Notes under the pieces: model-generated
The model's database searches: none
The model's input: the letters and a program-made list of their open reading frames with translations, nothing else
Told to the model about the DNA's origin: nothing
Part shown: positions 14,434 to 21,027 of the stretch, in pieces
Layout of the letters: every line of letters starts with the position of its first letter
How positions within the stretch are numbered: position 1 is the first letter of the stretch
Assembly: GCA_947581865.1 (NCBI GenBank)
Contig: CANPWA010000025.1
Coordinates: forward strand, 1 to 39,944
Direction of reading: 5' to 3'
Source of the DNA: an uncultured Acetatifactor sp.
Lineage (GTDB): Bacteria; Bacillota; Clostridia; Lachnospirales; Lachnospiraceae
DNA: 39,944 nt
Program-made: the position numbers and the translations under genes

Positions 14434-15483
14434 ATGAGGGTGAATGACAGAGCGGTTAATTTACTGGAACAGTATGATGTAGAAGTGCTTAAGACCCGAA
14501 AGGGAAGGGGAGCGATTCTCTGTGACACATCCCGGGGATGCCTGATCTTTAAAGAGTATACGGGAAACGAGGAACGGCTTGCCGCCCAGAACAGACTGCT
14601 TGCGTACCTTCAGCAATTTCATGACATTTTAGTGGAGAGTATTCTTCCCAACAGAGACGGAAAGCTTTTCGTAAAGGATCACGAAGGGGTCATGTATATC
14701 CTCAAGACTTATATGGAGGGGCGGGAATGTAATATCAACGACAGAGAAGAATGTCTCGAATCCGTCCGGATGCTGGCAAAGCTTCACTCTGATATGGAAT
14801 TTGAGAGCGAAAGTGCGGTTATGCTGCCATGGATGAGCTGCCCGGTGGAGGAGAATTCCCGGCGATATTTCTTTTCCCCCGGTATGGAATATGAGAAGCG
14901 CAACAGAGAACTGAAAAAAGTGCGGCGCTATCTGAAACAGCGCAGCCAGAAAACATGGTTTGAAATCTGCCTGCAGCAACATTTTGATGCTTTTTTGGAG
15001 CAGGCGTTTACCCTGTCCCGGGAATGGGCGCAATACGAGGAAATCCGGAATAAAAAAAATATAGAAAACCCCGTTATCACCTATTGTCACGGAGATTATC
15101 AGTATCACAATCTCTTAAAGACCGCTGCGGGATGGTTTATCATTAACTTCGAGAAATGTGTGCCGGATGATCCGGTGAGGGATTTGTATCTTTTGATGAG
15201 GAAACTTTTAGAGAAGAGCAACTGGTCTGTGGACCTGGGCAGAGAACTTCTGGGGGCTTATGAGGAGACCAGGGCGCTGTCGGCGCTCAGCAGGATTGAT
15301 CTGTATTACCGGCTTGCCTATCCGGAAAAGTTTTGGAAAATCGCCAATTTTTATTATAATTCCGGGAAGGCATGGATACCCGGGCGCAATCTGGAGAAAC
15401 TGGAAAAAGTAGTGGAGCAGGAAGAGAAAAAGCAATATTTTCTGGATACACTGTTCCGAAATATGGATCGGAATGTATTGTAA
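14434..15483 (+). CDS. CotS family spore coat protein (kinase-like fold)
   Basis: A 349-residue protein with the aminoglycoside-phosphotransferase-like fold of the CotS/YutH family, which is found in the spore coat. Visible marks are the N-lobe (CLIFKEYTGNEERLAAQNRL), the hinge YILKTYMEGRECNINDREEC, and the catalytic-loop region VITYCHGDYQYHNLLKTAAG with HGD and N. In place of the usual DWE-type metal motif it has WFIINFEKCVPDDPVRDLYL (NFE), so kinase activity may be weak or absent. CAGGAGGGT precedes the ATG. A SigE-like promoter lies just upstream. It is followed after 15 bases by the PEGA lipoprotein gene. It marks the host as a spore former. Confidence 0.85.
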   Translation: MRVNDRAVNLLEQYDVEVLKTRKGRGAILCDTSRGCLIFKEYTGNEERLAAQNRLLAYLQQFHDILVESILPNRDGKLFVKDHEGVMYILKTYMEGRECNINDREECLESVRMLAKLHSDMEFESESAVMLPWMSCPVEENSRRYFFSPGMEYEKRNRELKKVRRYLKQRSQKTWFEICLQQHFDAFLEQAFTLSREWAQYEEIRNKKNIENPVITYCHGDYQYHNLLKTAAGWFIINFEKCVPDDPVRDLYLLMRKLLEKSNWSVDLGRELLGAYEETRALSALSRIDLYYRLAYPEKFWKIANFYYNSGKAWIPGRNLEKLEKVVEQEEKKQYFLDTLFRNMDRNVL

Positions 15484-15498
15484 AAGGCAAAGGATAAA

Positions 15499-16905
15499 AT
15501 GAGACGACGGATTTTTGAATGTTTGCACAAATTTACCCGGACGGAAAGGGGATTTTGCAGTGTGTGGATTCTTGCCATGGCTGCGGTTCTGACGCTGTCC
15601 GGCTGTGAGGCGGATCGAGACGGGCAGGGGGAGAGTCTGCCCCGGGAGCCGGACCGGGTGGACACGGGATATGTGATCACCGGCCCGGATAGCTTTGACT
15701 CGGCGGACACGGCGATTTTGGTGGAAAAGAAAAAAGCAGACAATACGGTCACATTTTTGAATCTAAACCGGGGGCTTCGGTATACTCTGTCCATGGATGG
15801 AACGACGCATATGTATGACAAGTATGGGGAGAGTATTTCCCTGGAGCAGATCCGTGAAGGGGATATTGTCGATATCACTTTTCTGAAGGAAGACAAGCAT
15901 CTCACCAGTATGCAGCTTTCCTCCAAGGCGTGGAAGAATGAAGAAGTTGCCAGATATCAGATCGATCTGGTGCGGGGTGAGGTCACTATCGGAGATGATA
16001 TTTATAAGCTCACGGAAAACACACAGTATCTGTCCAATGGGCAGAGTATTGAGGAAATGGATTTAAATTCCGCGGATGTATTGAGCTTTCAGGGAATCGA
16101 CAATCAGGTGCTCAGCGTCAGTGTGGAGAAAGGGCACGGGTATCTGAGACTGTTAAATGACGAGAACTTTGTGGGGGGCTGGATAGAGATCGGGCAGTCC
16201 ACCATACAGCGCATCACGGAGGATATGCTCATGGTGGTGCCGGAGGGAAGTTATCAGGTCAATATCAGCCACCGCGGCGGAGGCGGGGTCAAAAATGTGC
16301 TGGTCAACCGCAATGAGGAGACTGCACTGGATATCGGAGATCTGAGTGTGCCGGAGGTACAGACAGGAATGATCGTATTCTCCATCACTCCTTCCAGTGC
16401 CACGGTCTATATCGACGGAACGGAGACGGATGTGTCTGCCCCGGTGACGCTGGAATATGGAATTCATCAACTTATCGTCAAAGCGGAAGGATATAAATCC
16501 GTCACCCAGTATATCCGTGTGGGACAGGCTTCCGCAGGGGTCAATGTAGTGCTGGAGTCCTCCACCGCCAGGGAGGACAATGATAATGTGACAGATACGT
16601 CGTCCGGCTATTATAAAATACATGTGGATGCCCCGGAAGGCGCGGAGGTTTATCTGGACGGAAGTTATGTGGGGGTGACACCCTGTTCCTTCAAGAAAGT
16701 ATCAGGAGCTCATGTCATAACCCTGCGTAAAAACGGCTGCACTACACGCAGTTATACGGTGCAGGTGGATAGTGAGGACAAAGATGTCTCCTACTCTTTT
16801 GCGGATTTGGTGCCAAAAGACAGTGTATCCGACAATGAGACGGATAGGGAATTGGATGCAAATGATCTTGTTCAGGACATAATCGACAGTGTTTTGGGAG
16901 GATGA
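15499..16905 (+). CDS. PEGA domain-containing lipoprotein
   Basis: A 468-residue exported protein. The N-terminus has a basic region, a hydrophobic stretch (VWILAMAAVLTLSGCEAD) and a lipobox LSGC, so it is probably anchored by lipid on the outer face of the membrane. The middle (residues about 60–270) is beta-rich with no family I recognise. Two PEGA repeats follow: GMIVFSITPSSATVYIDGTE with APVTLEYGIHQLIVKAEGY, and KIHVDAPEGAEVYLDGSYVG with HVITLRKNGC. PEGA domains are surface beta-sandwiches thought to bind polysaccharide. It lies directly behind the CotS-type gene and overlaps the mazG region, so it may be expressed during sporulation; this is inference. Confidence 0.85.
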   Translation: MRRRIFECLHKFTRTERGFCSVWILAMAAVLTLSGCEADRDGQGESLPREPDRVDTGYVITGPDSFDSADTAILVEKKKADNTVTFLNLNRGLRYTLSMDGTTHMYDKYGESISLEQIREGDIVDITFLKEDKHLTSMQLSSKAWKNEEVARYQIDLVRGEVTIGDDIYKLTENTQYLSNGQSIEEMDLNSADVLSFQGIDNQVLSVSVEKGHGYLRLLNDENFVGGWIEIGQSTIQRITEDMLMVVPEGSYQVNISHRGGGGVKNVLVNRNEETALDIGDLSVPEVQTGMIVFSITPSSATVYIDGTETDVSAPVTLEYGIHQLIVKAEGYKSVTQYIRVGQASAGVNVVLESSTAREDNDNVTDTSSGYYKIHVDAPEGAEVYLDGSYVGVTPCSFKKVSGAHVITLRKNGCTTRSYTVQVDSEDKDVSYSFADLVPKDSVSDNETDRELDANDLVQDIIDSVLGG

Positions 16906-16913
16906 GATACCGG

Positions 16914-17615
16914 ATGAAAAAATATACTTATGAAGATTTTCTGGAGATTATCAGGACACTCCGCAGCGAAAACGGCTGTCCCTGGGACAGAGAGCAGACG
17001 CATATGAGCCTGCGTCCCTGTATGATGGAGGAAGCGGCAGAGCTGCTGGCAGGAATCCGTATCTATGAGCAGACGGGAGATTACCGTAATCTTCGGGAGG
17101 AGCTGGGGGATGTGCTGCTTCAGGTGGTAATGCACGCCCGGATTGCCGAGGAGGAAGGGCTGTTTGATATGAGCGATGTGGTCAGTGAGGTGGCAGAGAA
17201 AATGGTGCGCCGCCACCCCCATGTATTTGGAGACGCCACTGCCTCCGATTCCGCTCAGGTATTGCAAAATTGGGAGGAGATCAAAAAGAAAGAAAAGGAG
17301 GGCAGCCGGGAGGCGCAGAGCCCTCTTAGGGAAATTCCCCTGGAACTGCCTGCCCTCACCAGGGCGGCAAAAGTTTTGAAAAAGGCGGACAAGCTTTATG
17401 AACCGGGAAGGGATTACAATTCCTGTGTGGAGGCACTGGAGAAAGCCGTCGCTGCGCTGAGAGATCTTACGCCTTCTGGCGACAGTGAAAAAATCGGCTG
17501 CCAAATGGGTGACGCGCTTGTGGCGCTGGCGGATATAAGCAGGATAAAAAAGCTGTCTTTGGAACAGATTCTGGCAGACAGAACGGAAGATATCATCGCC
17601 CGCTATGAGGCTTAG
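16914..17615 (+). CDS. mazG: Nucleoside triphosphate pyrophosphohydrolase MazG (YabN MazG-domain counterpart)
   Basis: A 233-residue all-alpha NTP pyrophosphohydrolase that clears aberrant (d)NTPs. The start YTYEDFLEIIRTLRSENGCP and WDREQTHMSLRPCMMEEAAE show the family, and the metal motif EExxE...ExxD is in MEEAAELLAG and LREELGDVLLQVVMHARIAE. A second MazG-like half follows (LTRAAKVLKKADKLYE). In Bacillus subtilis the equivalent gene yabN also carries an N-terminal methylase domain; here that domain is missing. I chose the ATG at 16914 since the sequence then begins like other MazG proteins; an ATG at 16902 overlaps the preceding stop and abuts GGAGG without spacing. Confidence 0.9.
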   Translation: MKKYTYEDFLEIIRTLRSENGCPWDREQTHMSLRPCMMEEAAELLAGIRIYEQTGDYRNLREELGDVLLQVVMHARIAEEEGLFDMSDVVSEVAEKMVRRHPHVFGDATASDSAQVLQNWEEIKKKEKEGSREAQSPLREIPLELPALTRAAKVLKKADKLYEPGRDYNSCVEALEKAVAALRDLTPSGDSEKIGCQMGDALVALADISRIKKLSLEQILADRTEDIIARYEA

Positions 17616-17624
17616 AATGTAAGA

Positions 17625-17660
17625 AAATGCCACAAATGCCGTAATTATGGGCAAAATGCC
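17625..17660 (+). repeat. Three AAATGCC heptamers upstream of the hup promoter
   Basis: AAATGCC occurs at 17625, 17634 and 17654, 9 and 20 bases apart and immediately before the -35 hexamer. Spacing near one and two helical turns suggests same-face binding sites for a regulator. Confidence 0.4.
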
Positions 17661-17689
17661 TTGACAAACCCCAAAAAAACCGATATATA
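17661..17689 (+). promoter_or_regulatory. SigA promoter of hup
   Basis: TTGACA (17661–17666), a 17-base spacer and TATATA (17684–17689). The -35 is perfect. The start of transcription would be about 80 bases before the HU gene. Confidence 0.75.
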
Positions 17690-17778
17690 TATGTATAGAC
17701 GTTTCAAAAGAAGCACTTGATTATAGTATGCAATGAGACGTAAAAATAAGAAAACCTATTTTACAGGAGGAGTTCAAA

Positions 17779-18054
17779 ATGAACAAGACAGAATTAGTTG
17801 CAGCTATGGCTGAGAAGGCTGGAATTTCTAAGAAGGACGCAGAGGCAGCTCTGAAAGCTTTCACTGATACCGTTGCAGAGGAGATGAAGAAGGGCGGTAA
17901 GGTTCAGCTGGTTGGCTTTGGTACCTTCGAGGTTTCCGAGAGAGCGGCAAGAGAGGGCAGAAATCCTCAGACCGGCAAGGCTATGAAGATTGCAGCTTCC
18001 AAGTCTCCCAAGTTCAAGGGCGGCAAGGCTTTGAAGGATATGTTGAACGCATAA
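17779..18054 (+). CDS. hup: HU family DNA-binding protein
   Basis: A 91-residue histone-like protein HU, which bends and compacts DNA as a dimer. It is near-canonical: MNKTELVAAMAEKAGISKKD, VQLVGFGTFEVSERAAREGR, NPQTGKAMKIAASKSPKFKG (with the intercalating Pro in RNPQTG) and ending KALKDMLNA. AGGAGG lies 8 bases before the ATG. The codons are strongly biased to a few preferred ones (GCA, GAG, AAG, GGC) compared with neighbours, as in highly expressed genes. It has its own promoter and terminator, and sits between mazG and rqcP. Confidence 0.97.
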   Translation: MNKTELVAAMAEKAGISKKDAEAALKAFTDTVAEEMKKGGKVQLVGFGTFEVSERAAREGRNPQTGKAMKIAASKSPKFKGGKALKDMLNA

Positions 18055-18088
18055 TGCACAGAAAACAAAGCAGAGAGAATCCTTTATG

Positions 18089-18115
18089 AGAGAACCCTTT
18101 AAGGGTTCTCTTTTT
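18089..18115 (+). terminator. Intrinsic terminator of hup
   Basis: AGAGAACCCTT and its exact complement (18089–18111) form a stem of at least 10 pairs, followed by TTTTTA. Confidence 0.88.
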
Positions 18116-18203
18116 ATCGGATGGAAAAATTCTCCTATTCGATAAAAACGCTTTGCGGGGGATGCTCCGGAAAGGATCATGGAAGTTTAGAAAGGGAAAA
18201 AGT

Positions 18204-18443
18204 ATGAGACTGGATAAATATTTAAAGATCTCCCGCCTGATCAAACGCCGCACAGTGGCAAATGAGGCGTGTGACAGCGGCAGGGTGCTGATCAATGACA
18301 AACCGGCGAAGGCTTCCGCCAATGTAAAGGAGGGTGACATTATCACCATCGCCTTTGGCAATAAGGAAGTAAAAGTGGAAGTTTTGGATGTGCAGGAGAC
18401 CGTACGCAAGGAGGAAGCCAAAGAGTTGTTCCGTTATCTGTAG
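18204..18443 (+). CDS. rqcP: RqcP, S4-domain ribosome-quality-control factor (YabO/HslR-like)
   Basis: A 79-residue S4 RNA-binding protein. MRLDKYLKISRLIKRRTVAN and SGRVLINDKPAKASANVKEG match B. subtilis RqcP (YabO), which works with RqcH at stalled 50S subunits to add poly-alanine tails. The C-terminal KEEAKELFRYL also matches. The usual partner RqcH is not in the window. The start ATG at 18204 follows AAGGG; an earlier in-frame ATG would extend the protein beyond the conserved S4 start. The position before yabP, yabQ and divIC is the conserved Firmicutes order and supports the name. Confidence 0.9.
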   Translation: MRLDKYLKISRLIKRRTVANEACDSGRVLINDKPAKASANVKEGDIITIAFGNKEVKVEVLDVQETVRKEEAKELFRYL

Positions 18444-18450
18444 GGGGAAG

Positions 18451-18478
18451 GTCTATTTTGCGCCGTGCCTCATATACT
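18451..18478 (+). promoter_or_regulatory. Possible SigE-like promoter upstream of yabP
   Basis: GTCTATT (18451–18457), 13 bases and CATATACT (18471–18478). The -10 fits CATACANT at 7 of 8 positions; the -35 is partial. In B. subtilis yabP and yabQ are SigE-dependent. Confidence 0.4.
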
Positions 18479-18506
18479 TTATAAGAAGTGTGTGGAGGTG
18501 CTGTTT

Positions 18507-18794
18507 ATGGAAGATTTGAATTCCAATGTCCGTACCCATAAGGTTACAATGACCAATCGAAAAAATTGTACCCTGAGCGGAGTGAATGATGTACTGTCCT
18601 TCGACATCCATGAGGTTTTGCTGGAGACAGAGCAGGGTATGCTGATGATAAAGGGAGAGGATCTCCATGTCAACAGACTGACACTGGATAAGGGCGAGGT
18701 GGACGTGGACGGCAAAATTGACAGCTTTACATACTCCGATGTGGCAGGCATGGGACAAAAGGGAGAGTCATTATTTGCCAAGCTGTTCCGCTAG
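18507..18794 (+). CDS. yabP: Sporulation protein YabP
   Basis: A 95-residue YabP-family protein. The segment HKVTMTNRKNCTLSGVNDVL and DIHEVLLETEQGMLMIKGED, then LHVNRLTLDKGEVDVDGKID, are the family core, a small beta-rich domain shared with YqfC. YabP is made in the mother cell during sporulation and is conserved in endospore formers; its mechanism is not known. The ATG at 18507 has GGAGG 8 bases upstream. YabQ follows after 12 bases, as in Bacillus. Confidence 0.92.
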   Translation: MEDLNSNVRTHKVTMTNRKNCTLSGVNDVLSFDIHEVLLETEQGMLMIKGEDLHVNRLTLDKGEVDVDGKIDSFTYSDVAGMGQKGESLFAKLFR

Positions 18795-18806
18795 GAGGAG
18801 CATCCC

Positions 18807-19298
18807 ATGACCGCAGAGAATGTATTTTTGGTACACGCCCTGTTGATGGGTATCTATATCACCTTTATCTATGATATCCTTCGCATTGTAAGAAGAGTTT
18901 TCCCCCATAGCGGTTTTATGGTGTCCCTGGAGGACATCCTTTTTTGGATTTATTGCGCCGTAATCGTTTTTCTTTTGATGTATCATGAGAGCAATGGCAC
19001 GCTGAGATGGTTTGCAGTGTTTGGCGCGATCGCAGGGATGATTTTATACAAAAGGCTGGTAAGCCCTTATTTTGTGAAGTATGTTTCTCTGGTGCTGCAG
19101 AAAATTTTCGATATTCTGACAAAGATTCTGCGTCTTATCCTCAGACCTTTTGTGAAATCAGGCAGAAAGCTTAAGGAAAAAATGGCGCGTGCAGCCAGAA
19201 GGCGGGCGGTTAAATTGCAGAAAAAAAGAGAGCAGAGACGCAGATTTTTCAAAAAAAAGTTGACGTTACTGCAAAAAGTGCTTAAAATAAAGCTATAA
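18807..19298 (+). CDS. yabQ: Spore cortex biosynthesis protein YabQ
   Basis: A 163-residue membrane protein with four hydrophobic segments (FLVHALLMGIYITFIYDIL, EDILFWIYCAVIVFLLMYHE, LRWFAVFGAIAGMILYKRLV and a weaker one) and a strongly basic C-terminal tail (RRRAVKLQKKREQRRRFFKK). In B. subtilis YabQ sits in the outer forespore membrane and is needed for cortex formation. AGGAGGAGC precedes the ATG. The gene lies between yabP and divIC, as in other endospore formers. Confidence 0.92.
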   Translation: MTAENVFLVHALLMGIYITFIYDILRIVRRVFPHSGFMVSLEDILFWIYCAVIVFLLMYHESNGTLRWFAVFGAIAGMILYKRLVSPYFVKYVSLVLQKIFDILTKILRLILRPFVKSGRKLKEKMARAARRRAVKLQKKREQRRRFFKKKLTLLQKVLKIKL

Positions 19299-19311
19299 GC
19301 GGAGGAAAGCT

Positions 19312-19635
19312 ATGGCAAGGGAGAGAACGACCGGGAGAAAAGCAGCATATCGCAGAAAGAACCAGAACCGTTTCAGCATGGTGCTGGTGGGATTGGTTGT
19401 TGTCCTGATCACCGTAGCGGTTGCCATGCGGAGCATGGAGCTTACGCAGAGAAATGAGGAGCTGTCTGAGAAAGAAGCCCAGCTGCAGCAGCAGATAGAT
19501 TATGAGCAGCAGAGGGCGGAGGAGATAGAGGAGTTTCGCAAATACACCCAGACTAAGCGGTATGTGGAGGAAGTAGCCAAGGAGAAGCTTGGACTGGTGT
19601 ATGAAGGTGAGATCGTATTTAAACAGGAAGATTAA
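19312..19635 (+). CDS. divIC: DivIC/FtsL-family septum formation initiator
   Basis: A 107-residue bitopic division protein. A short basic cytoplasmic tail (RKAAYRRKNQNRF), one membrane segment (MVLVGLVVVLITVAVAMRSM) and an extracytoplasmic coiled coil (LTQRNEELSEKEAQLQQQI, YEQQRAEEIEEFRKYTQTKR) are followed by the conserved VEEVAKEKLGLVYEGEIVFK. It joins FtsL and DivIB in the divisome. GGAGGAAAG precedes the ATG. The place after yabQ identifies it as DivIC rather than FtsL. Confidence 0.92.
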   Translation: MARERTTGRKAAYRRKNQNRFSMVLVGLVVVLITVAVAMRSMELTQRNEELSEKEAQLQQQIDYEQQRAEEIEEFRKYTQTKRYVEEVAKEKLGLVYEGEIVFKQED

Positions 19636-19662
19636 CCGGAGCCAAAGGGCTTCGGTTTTTTT
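19634..19662 (+). terminator. Intrinsic terminator of the rqcP-divIC operon
   Basis: AACCGGAGCC (19634–19643), loop AAAG and GGCTTCGGTT (19648–19657) form a 10-pair stem with one G·U pair, followed by TTTTTG. Confidence 0.88.
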
Positions 19663-19691
19663 GTCGCAAAAAATTAAGCCTGATGATCCTG

Positions 19692-19727
19692 TTTTTGACA
19701 AAAACTGTTGACGGTGGTGATTATACT
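19692..19727 (+). promoter_or_regulatory. Spo0A-type promoter of spoIIE with 21-bp spacer
   Basis: TTGACA (19695–19700), a 21-base spacer and TATACT (19722–19727; a second TATACT overlaps at 19727–19732). TTTTTGACAAAA around the -35 resembles the reverse Spo0A box (TTTTTYGACAAA). The spoIIE promoter of B. subtilis is also SigA-dependent, Spo0A-activated and unusually spaced (21 bp as I recall). Confidence 0.65.
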
Positions 19728-19762
19728 ATACTTCACGAATGAAAAGAAAAGAGGAGTGTGGA

Positions 19763-20989
19763 ATGATTGCAGCGGTAAAGGAAGCGCAGGCATACTTAAA
19801 CGGCAGAAAAGGAAAAGCATCCTGTCAGGAGGATGTGAGAGTGCCCCAGCTTTGCAGAGAAAGACTTCTGCATTATGCAGAGAGCTTTCAGGAGCTTGCC
19901 AAATGTCTGGAGGCAGATGGAGAGGAGTTTCCCCAAAGTCTTGACAGGCGGGAAATATTGGAAAAAAAGCGCTCTATGGAAAATAAGATGCTGATCAGCC
20001 ATAATTTGTGTGAGATGGCGCATCTTATGAATCAGCTCGCGGACGAGCTGTTCCGTTTAAGACCCATGGAGGAGCGTTACAGAAAACTTTTGCTGCATGC
20101 TCTGAGGGCGGAGAGTATTTATGCGGATCACTTTTGCTATCTCGCGGAGAATACGGATGAGGCGCACGCCATAAGTATGACGCTCTATACGGATAAAAAA
20201 GGCGGCTGGCAGGCGTCCTGGGTGGCGGACATGCTGTCCGTACTGTTAAACCGTCCTCTGCAGCTCTCGGCGACGAGCCCCTGTCTGGTGGAGAGAGAGC
20301 CTCACAGCTTTGTTTTTGTGGAGGAGGCAAAGTTTGTGGCATTGACGGGTTTCTGTAAGGTTACCAAGGAGAACGAGACGGTCTCGGGGGATCACTATTC
20401 TGTTCTGGAGTCGGCAAAAGGAAGGATGACACTGATATTGTCTGACGGTACCGGGTCCGGGGAGCGCGCCAGCAGGGACAGTGAAAAGACGCTGGATCTG
20501 ATGGAAAAGATGCTGGAAGCGGGCTATGAGACAAACGCAGCGATCAATATGGTGAATATAGCTTTTTTTGCCGGGAACAGAGAATACAGTCATCCCACAC
20601 TGGATGTCTGTGATCTGAATCTGTATAACGGGGCATGTAGTTTTTACAAAGTGGGCGGCGCATCTTCCTATCTGAAAAGGGGAAACCGGGTGGAGAGGAT
20701 CGCCTACGGGAGTCTTCCTCTGGGAATCTTCCGGACAGTGGAGAATACCGAGATCAACCGGCAGCTTGAGGATGGCGATTATGTGATCCTTATGACGGAC
20801 GGCGTTGAGGATGCCATGGGTGAAGGGCAGGAAAAAAGGGTGGAGGAGTATATAGCGGGTCTGGAGGAAGTCAATCCCGGGGAGATTGCCAAGCAGGTTC
20901 TTGAGACGGCATTGTGTTCCTGTGGGGGGCATATCCGGGATGATATGACCGTTTTAGTGGCAGGTATCTGGAAAAATGCGGCAGTTTAG
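19763..20989 (+). CDS. spoIIE: SpoIIE-family PP2C phosphatase lacking the membrane domain
   Basis: A 408-residue protein whose last 230 residues align with the SpoIIE phosphatase domain: TVSGDHYSVLESAKGRMTLI, LSDGTGSGERASRDSEKTLD, TLDVCDLNLYNGACSFYKVG, YGSLPLGIF, DGDYVILMTDGVEDA and RDDMTVLVAGIW, so the metal-binding aspartates are present. SpoIIE dephosphorylates SpoIIAA to release SigF in the forespore. Residues 1–170 form a helical region like the SpoIIE linker. There is no hydrophobic segment, whereas SpoIIE of B. subtilis has about ten membrane spans before this part. I chose the ATG at 19763 because of AGGAG 6 bases before; an ATG eight codons earlier has no ribosome site. It sits in the usual spoIIE place, between divIC and tilS. 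Confidence 0.88.
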   Translation: MIAAVKEAQAYLNGRKGKASCQEDVRVPQLCRERLLHYAESFQELAKCLEADGEEFPQSLDRREILEKKRSMENKMLISHNLCEMAHLMNQLADELFRLRPMEERYRKLLLHALRAESIYADHFCYLAENTDEAHAISMTLYTDKKGGWQASWVADMLSVLLNRPLQLSATSPCLVEREPHSFVFVEEAKFVALTGFCKVTKENETVSGDHYSVLESAKGRMTLILSDGTGSGERASRDSEKTLDLMEKMLEAGYETNAAINMVNIAFFAGNREYSHPTLDVCDLNLYNGACSFYKVGGASSYLKRGNRVERIAYGSLPLGIFRTVENTEINRQLEDGDYVILMTDGVEDAMGEGQEKRVEEYIAGLEEVNPGEIAKQVLETALCSCGGHIRDDMTVLVAGIWKNAAV

Positions 20990-20990
20990 C

Positions 20991-21019
20991 TTGCTTTTTG
21001 TGTCGAATTGCGCTACATT
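20991..21019 (+). promoter_or_regulatory. Possible promoter giving a near-leaderless tilS message
   Basis: TTGCTT (20991–20996), 17 bases and TACATT (21014–21019). Transcription would start within a few bases of the tilS ATG at 21028, where no ribosome site is visible. TGTCGAA, a Spo0A-box core, lies inside the spacer (21001–21007). Confidence 0.3.
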
Positions 21020-21027
21020 TACTGTAT

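Noticed and set aside
14434..15483. Antibiotic (aminoglycoside) phosphotransferase
   Set aside because: The fold is similar, but the overall sequence, the NFE in place of DWE, and the sporulation-type promoter fit the CotS spore-coat family.
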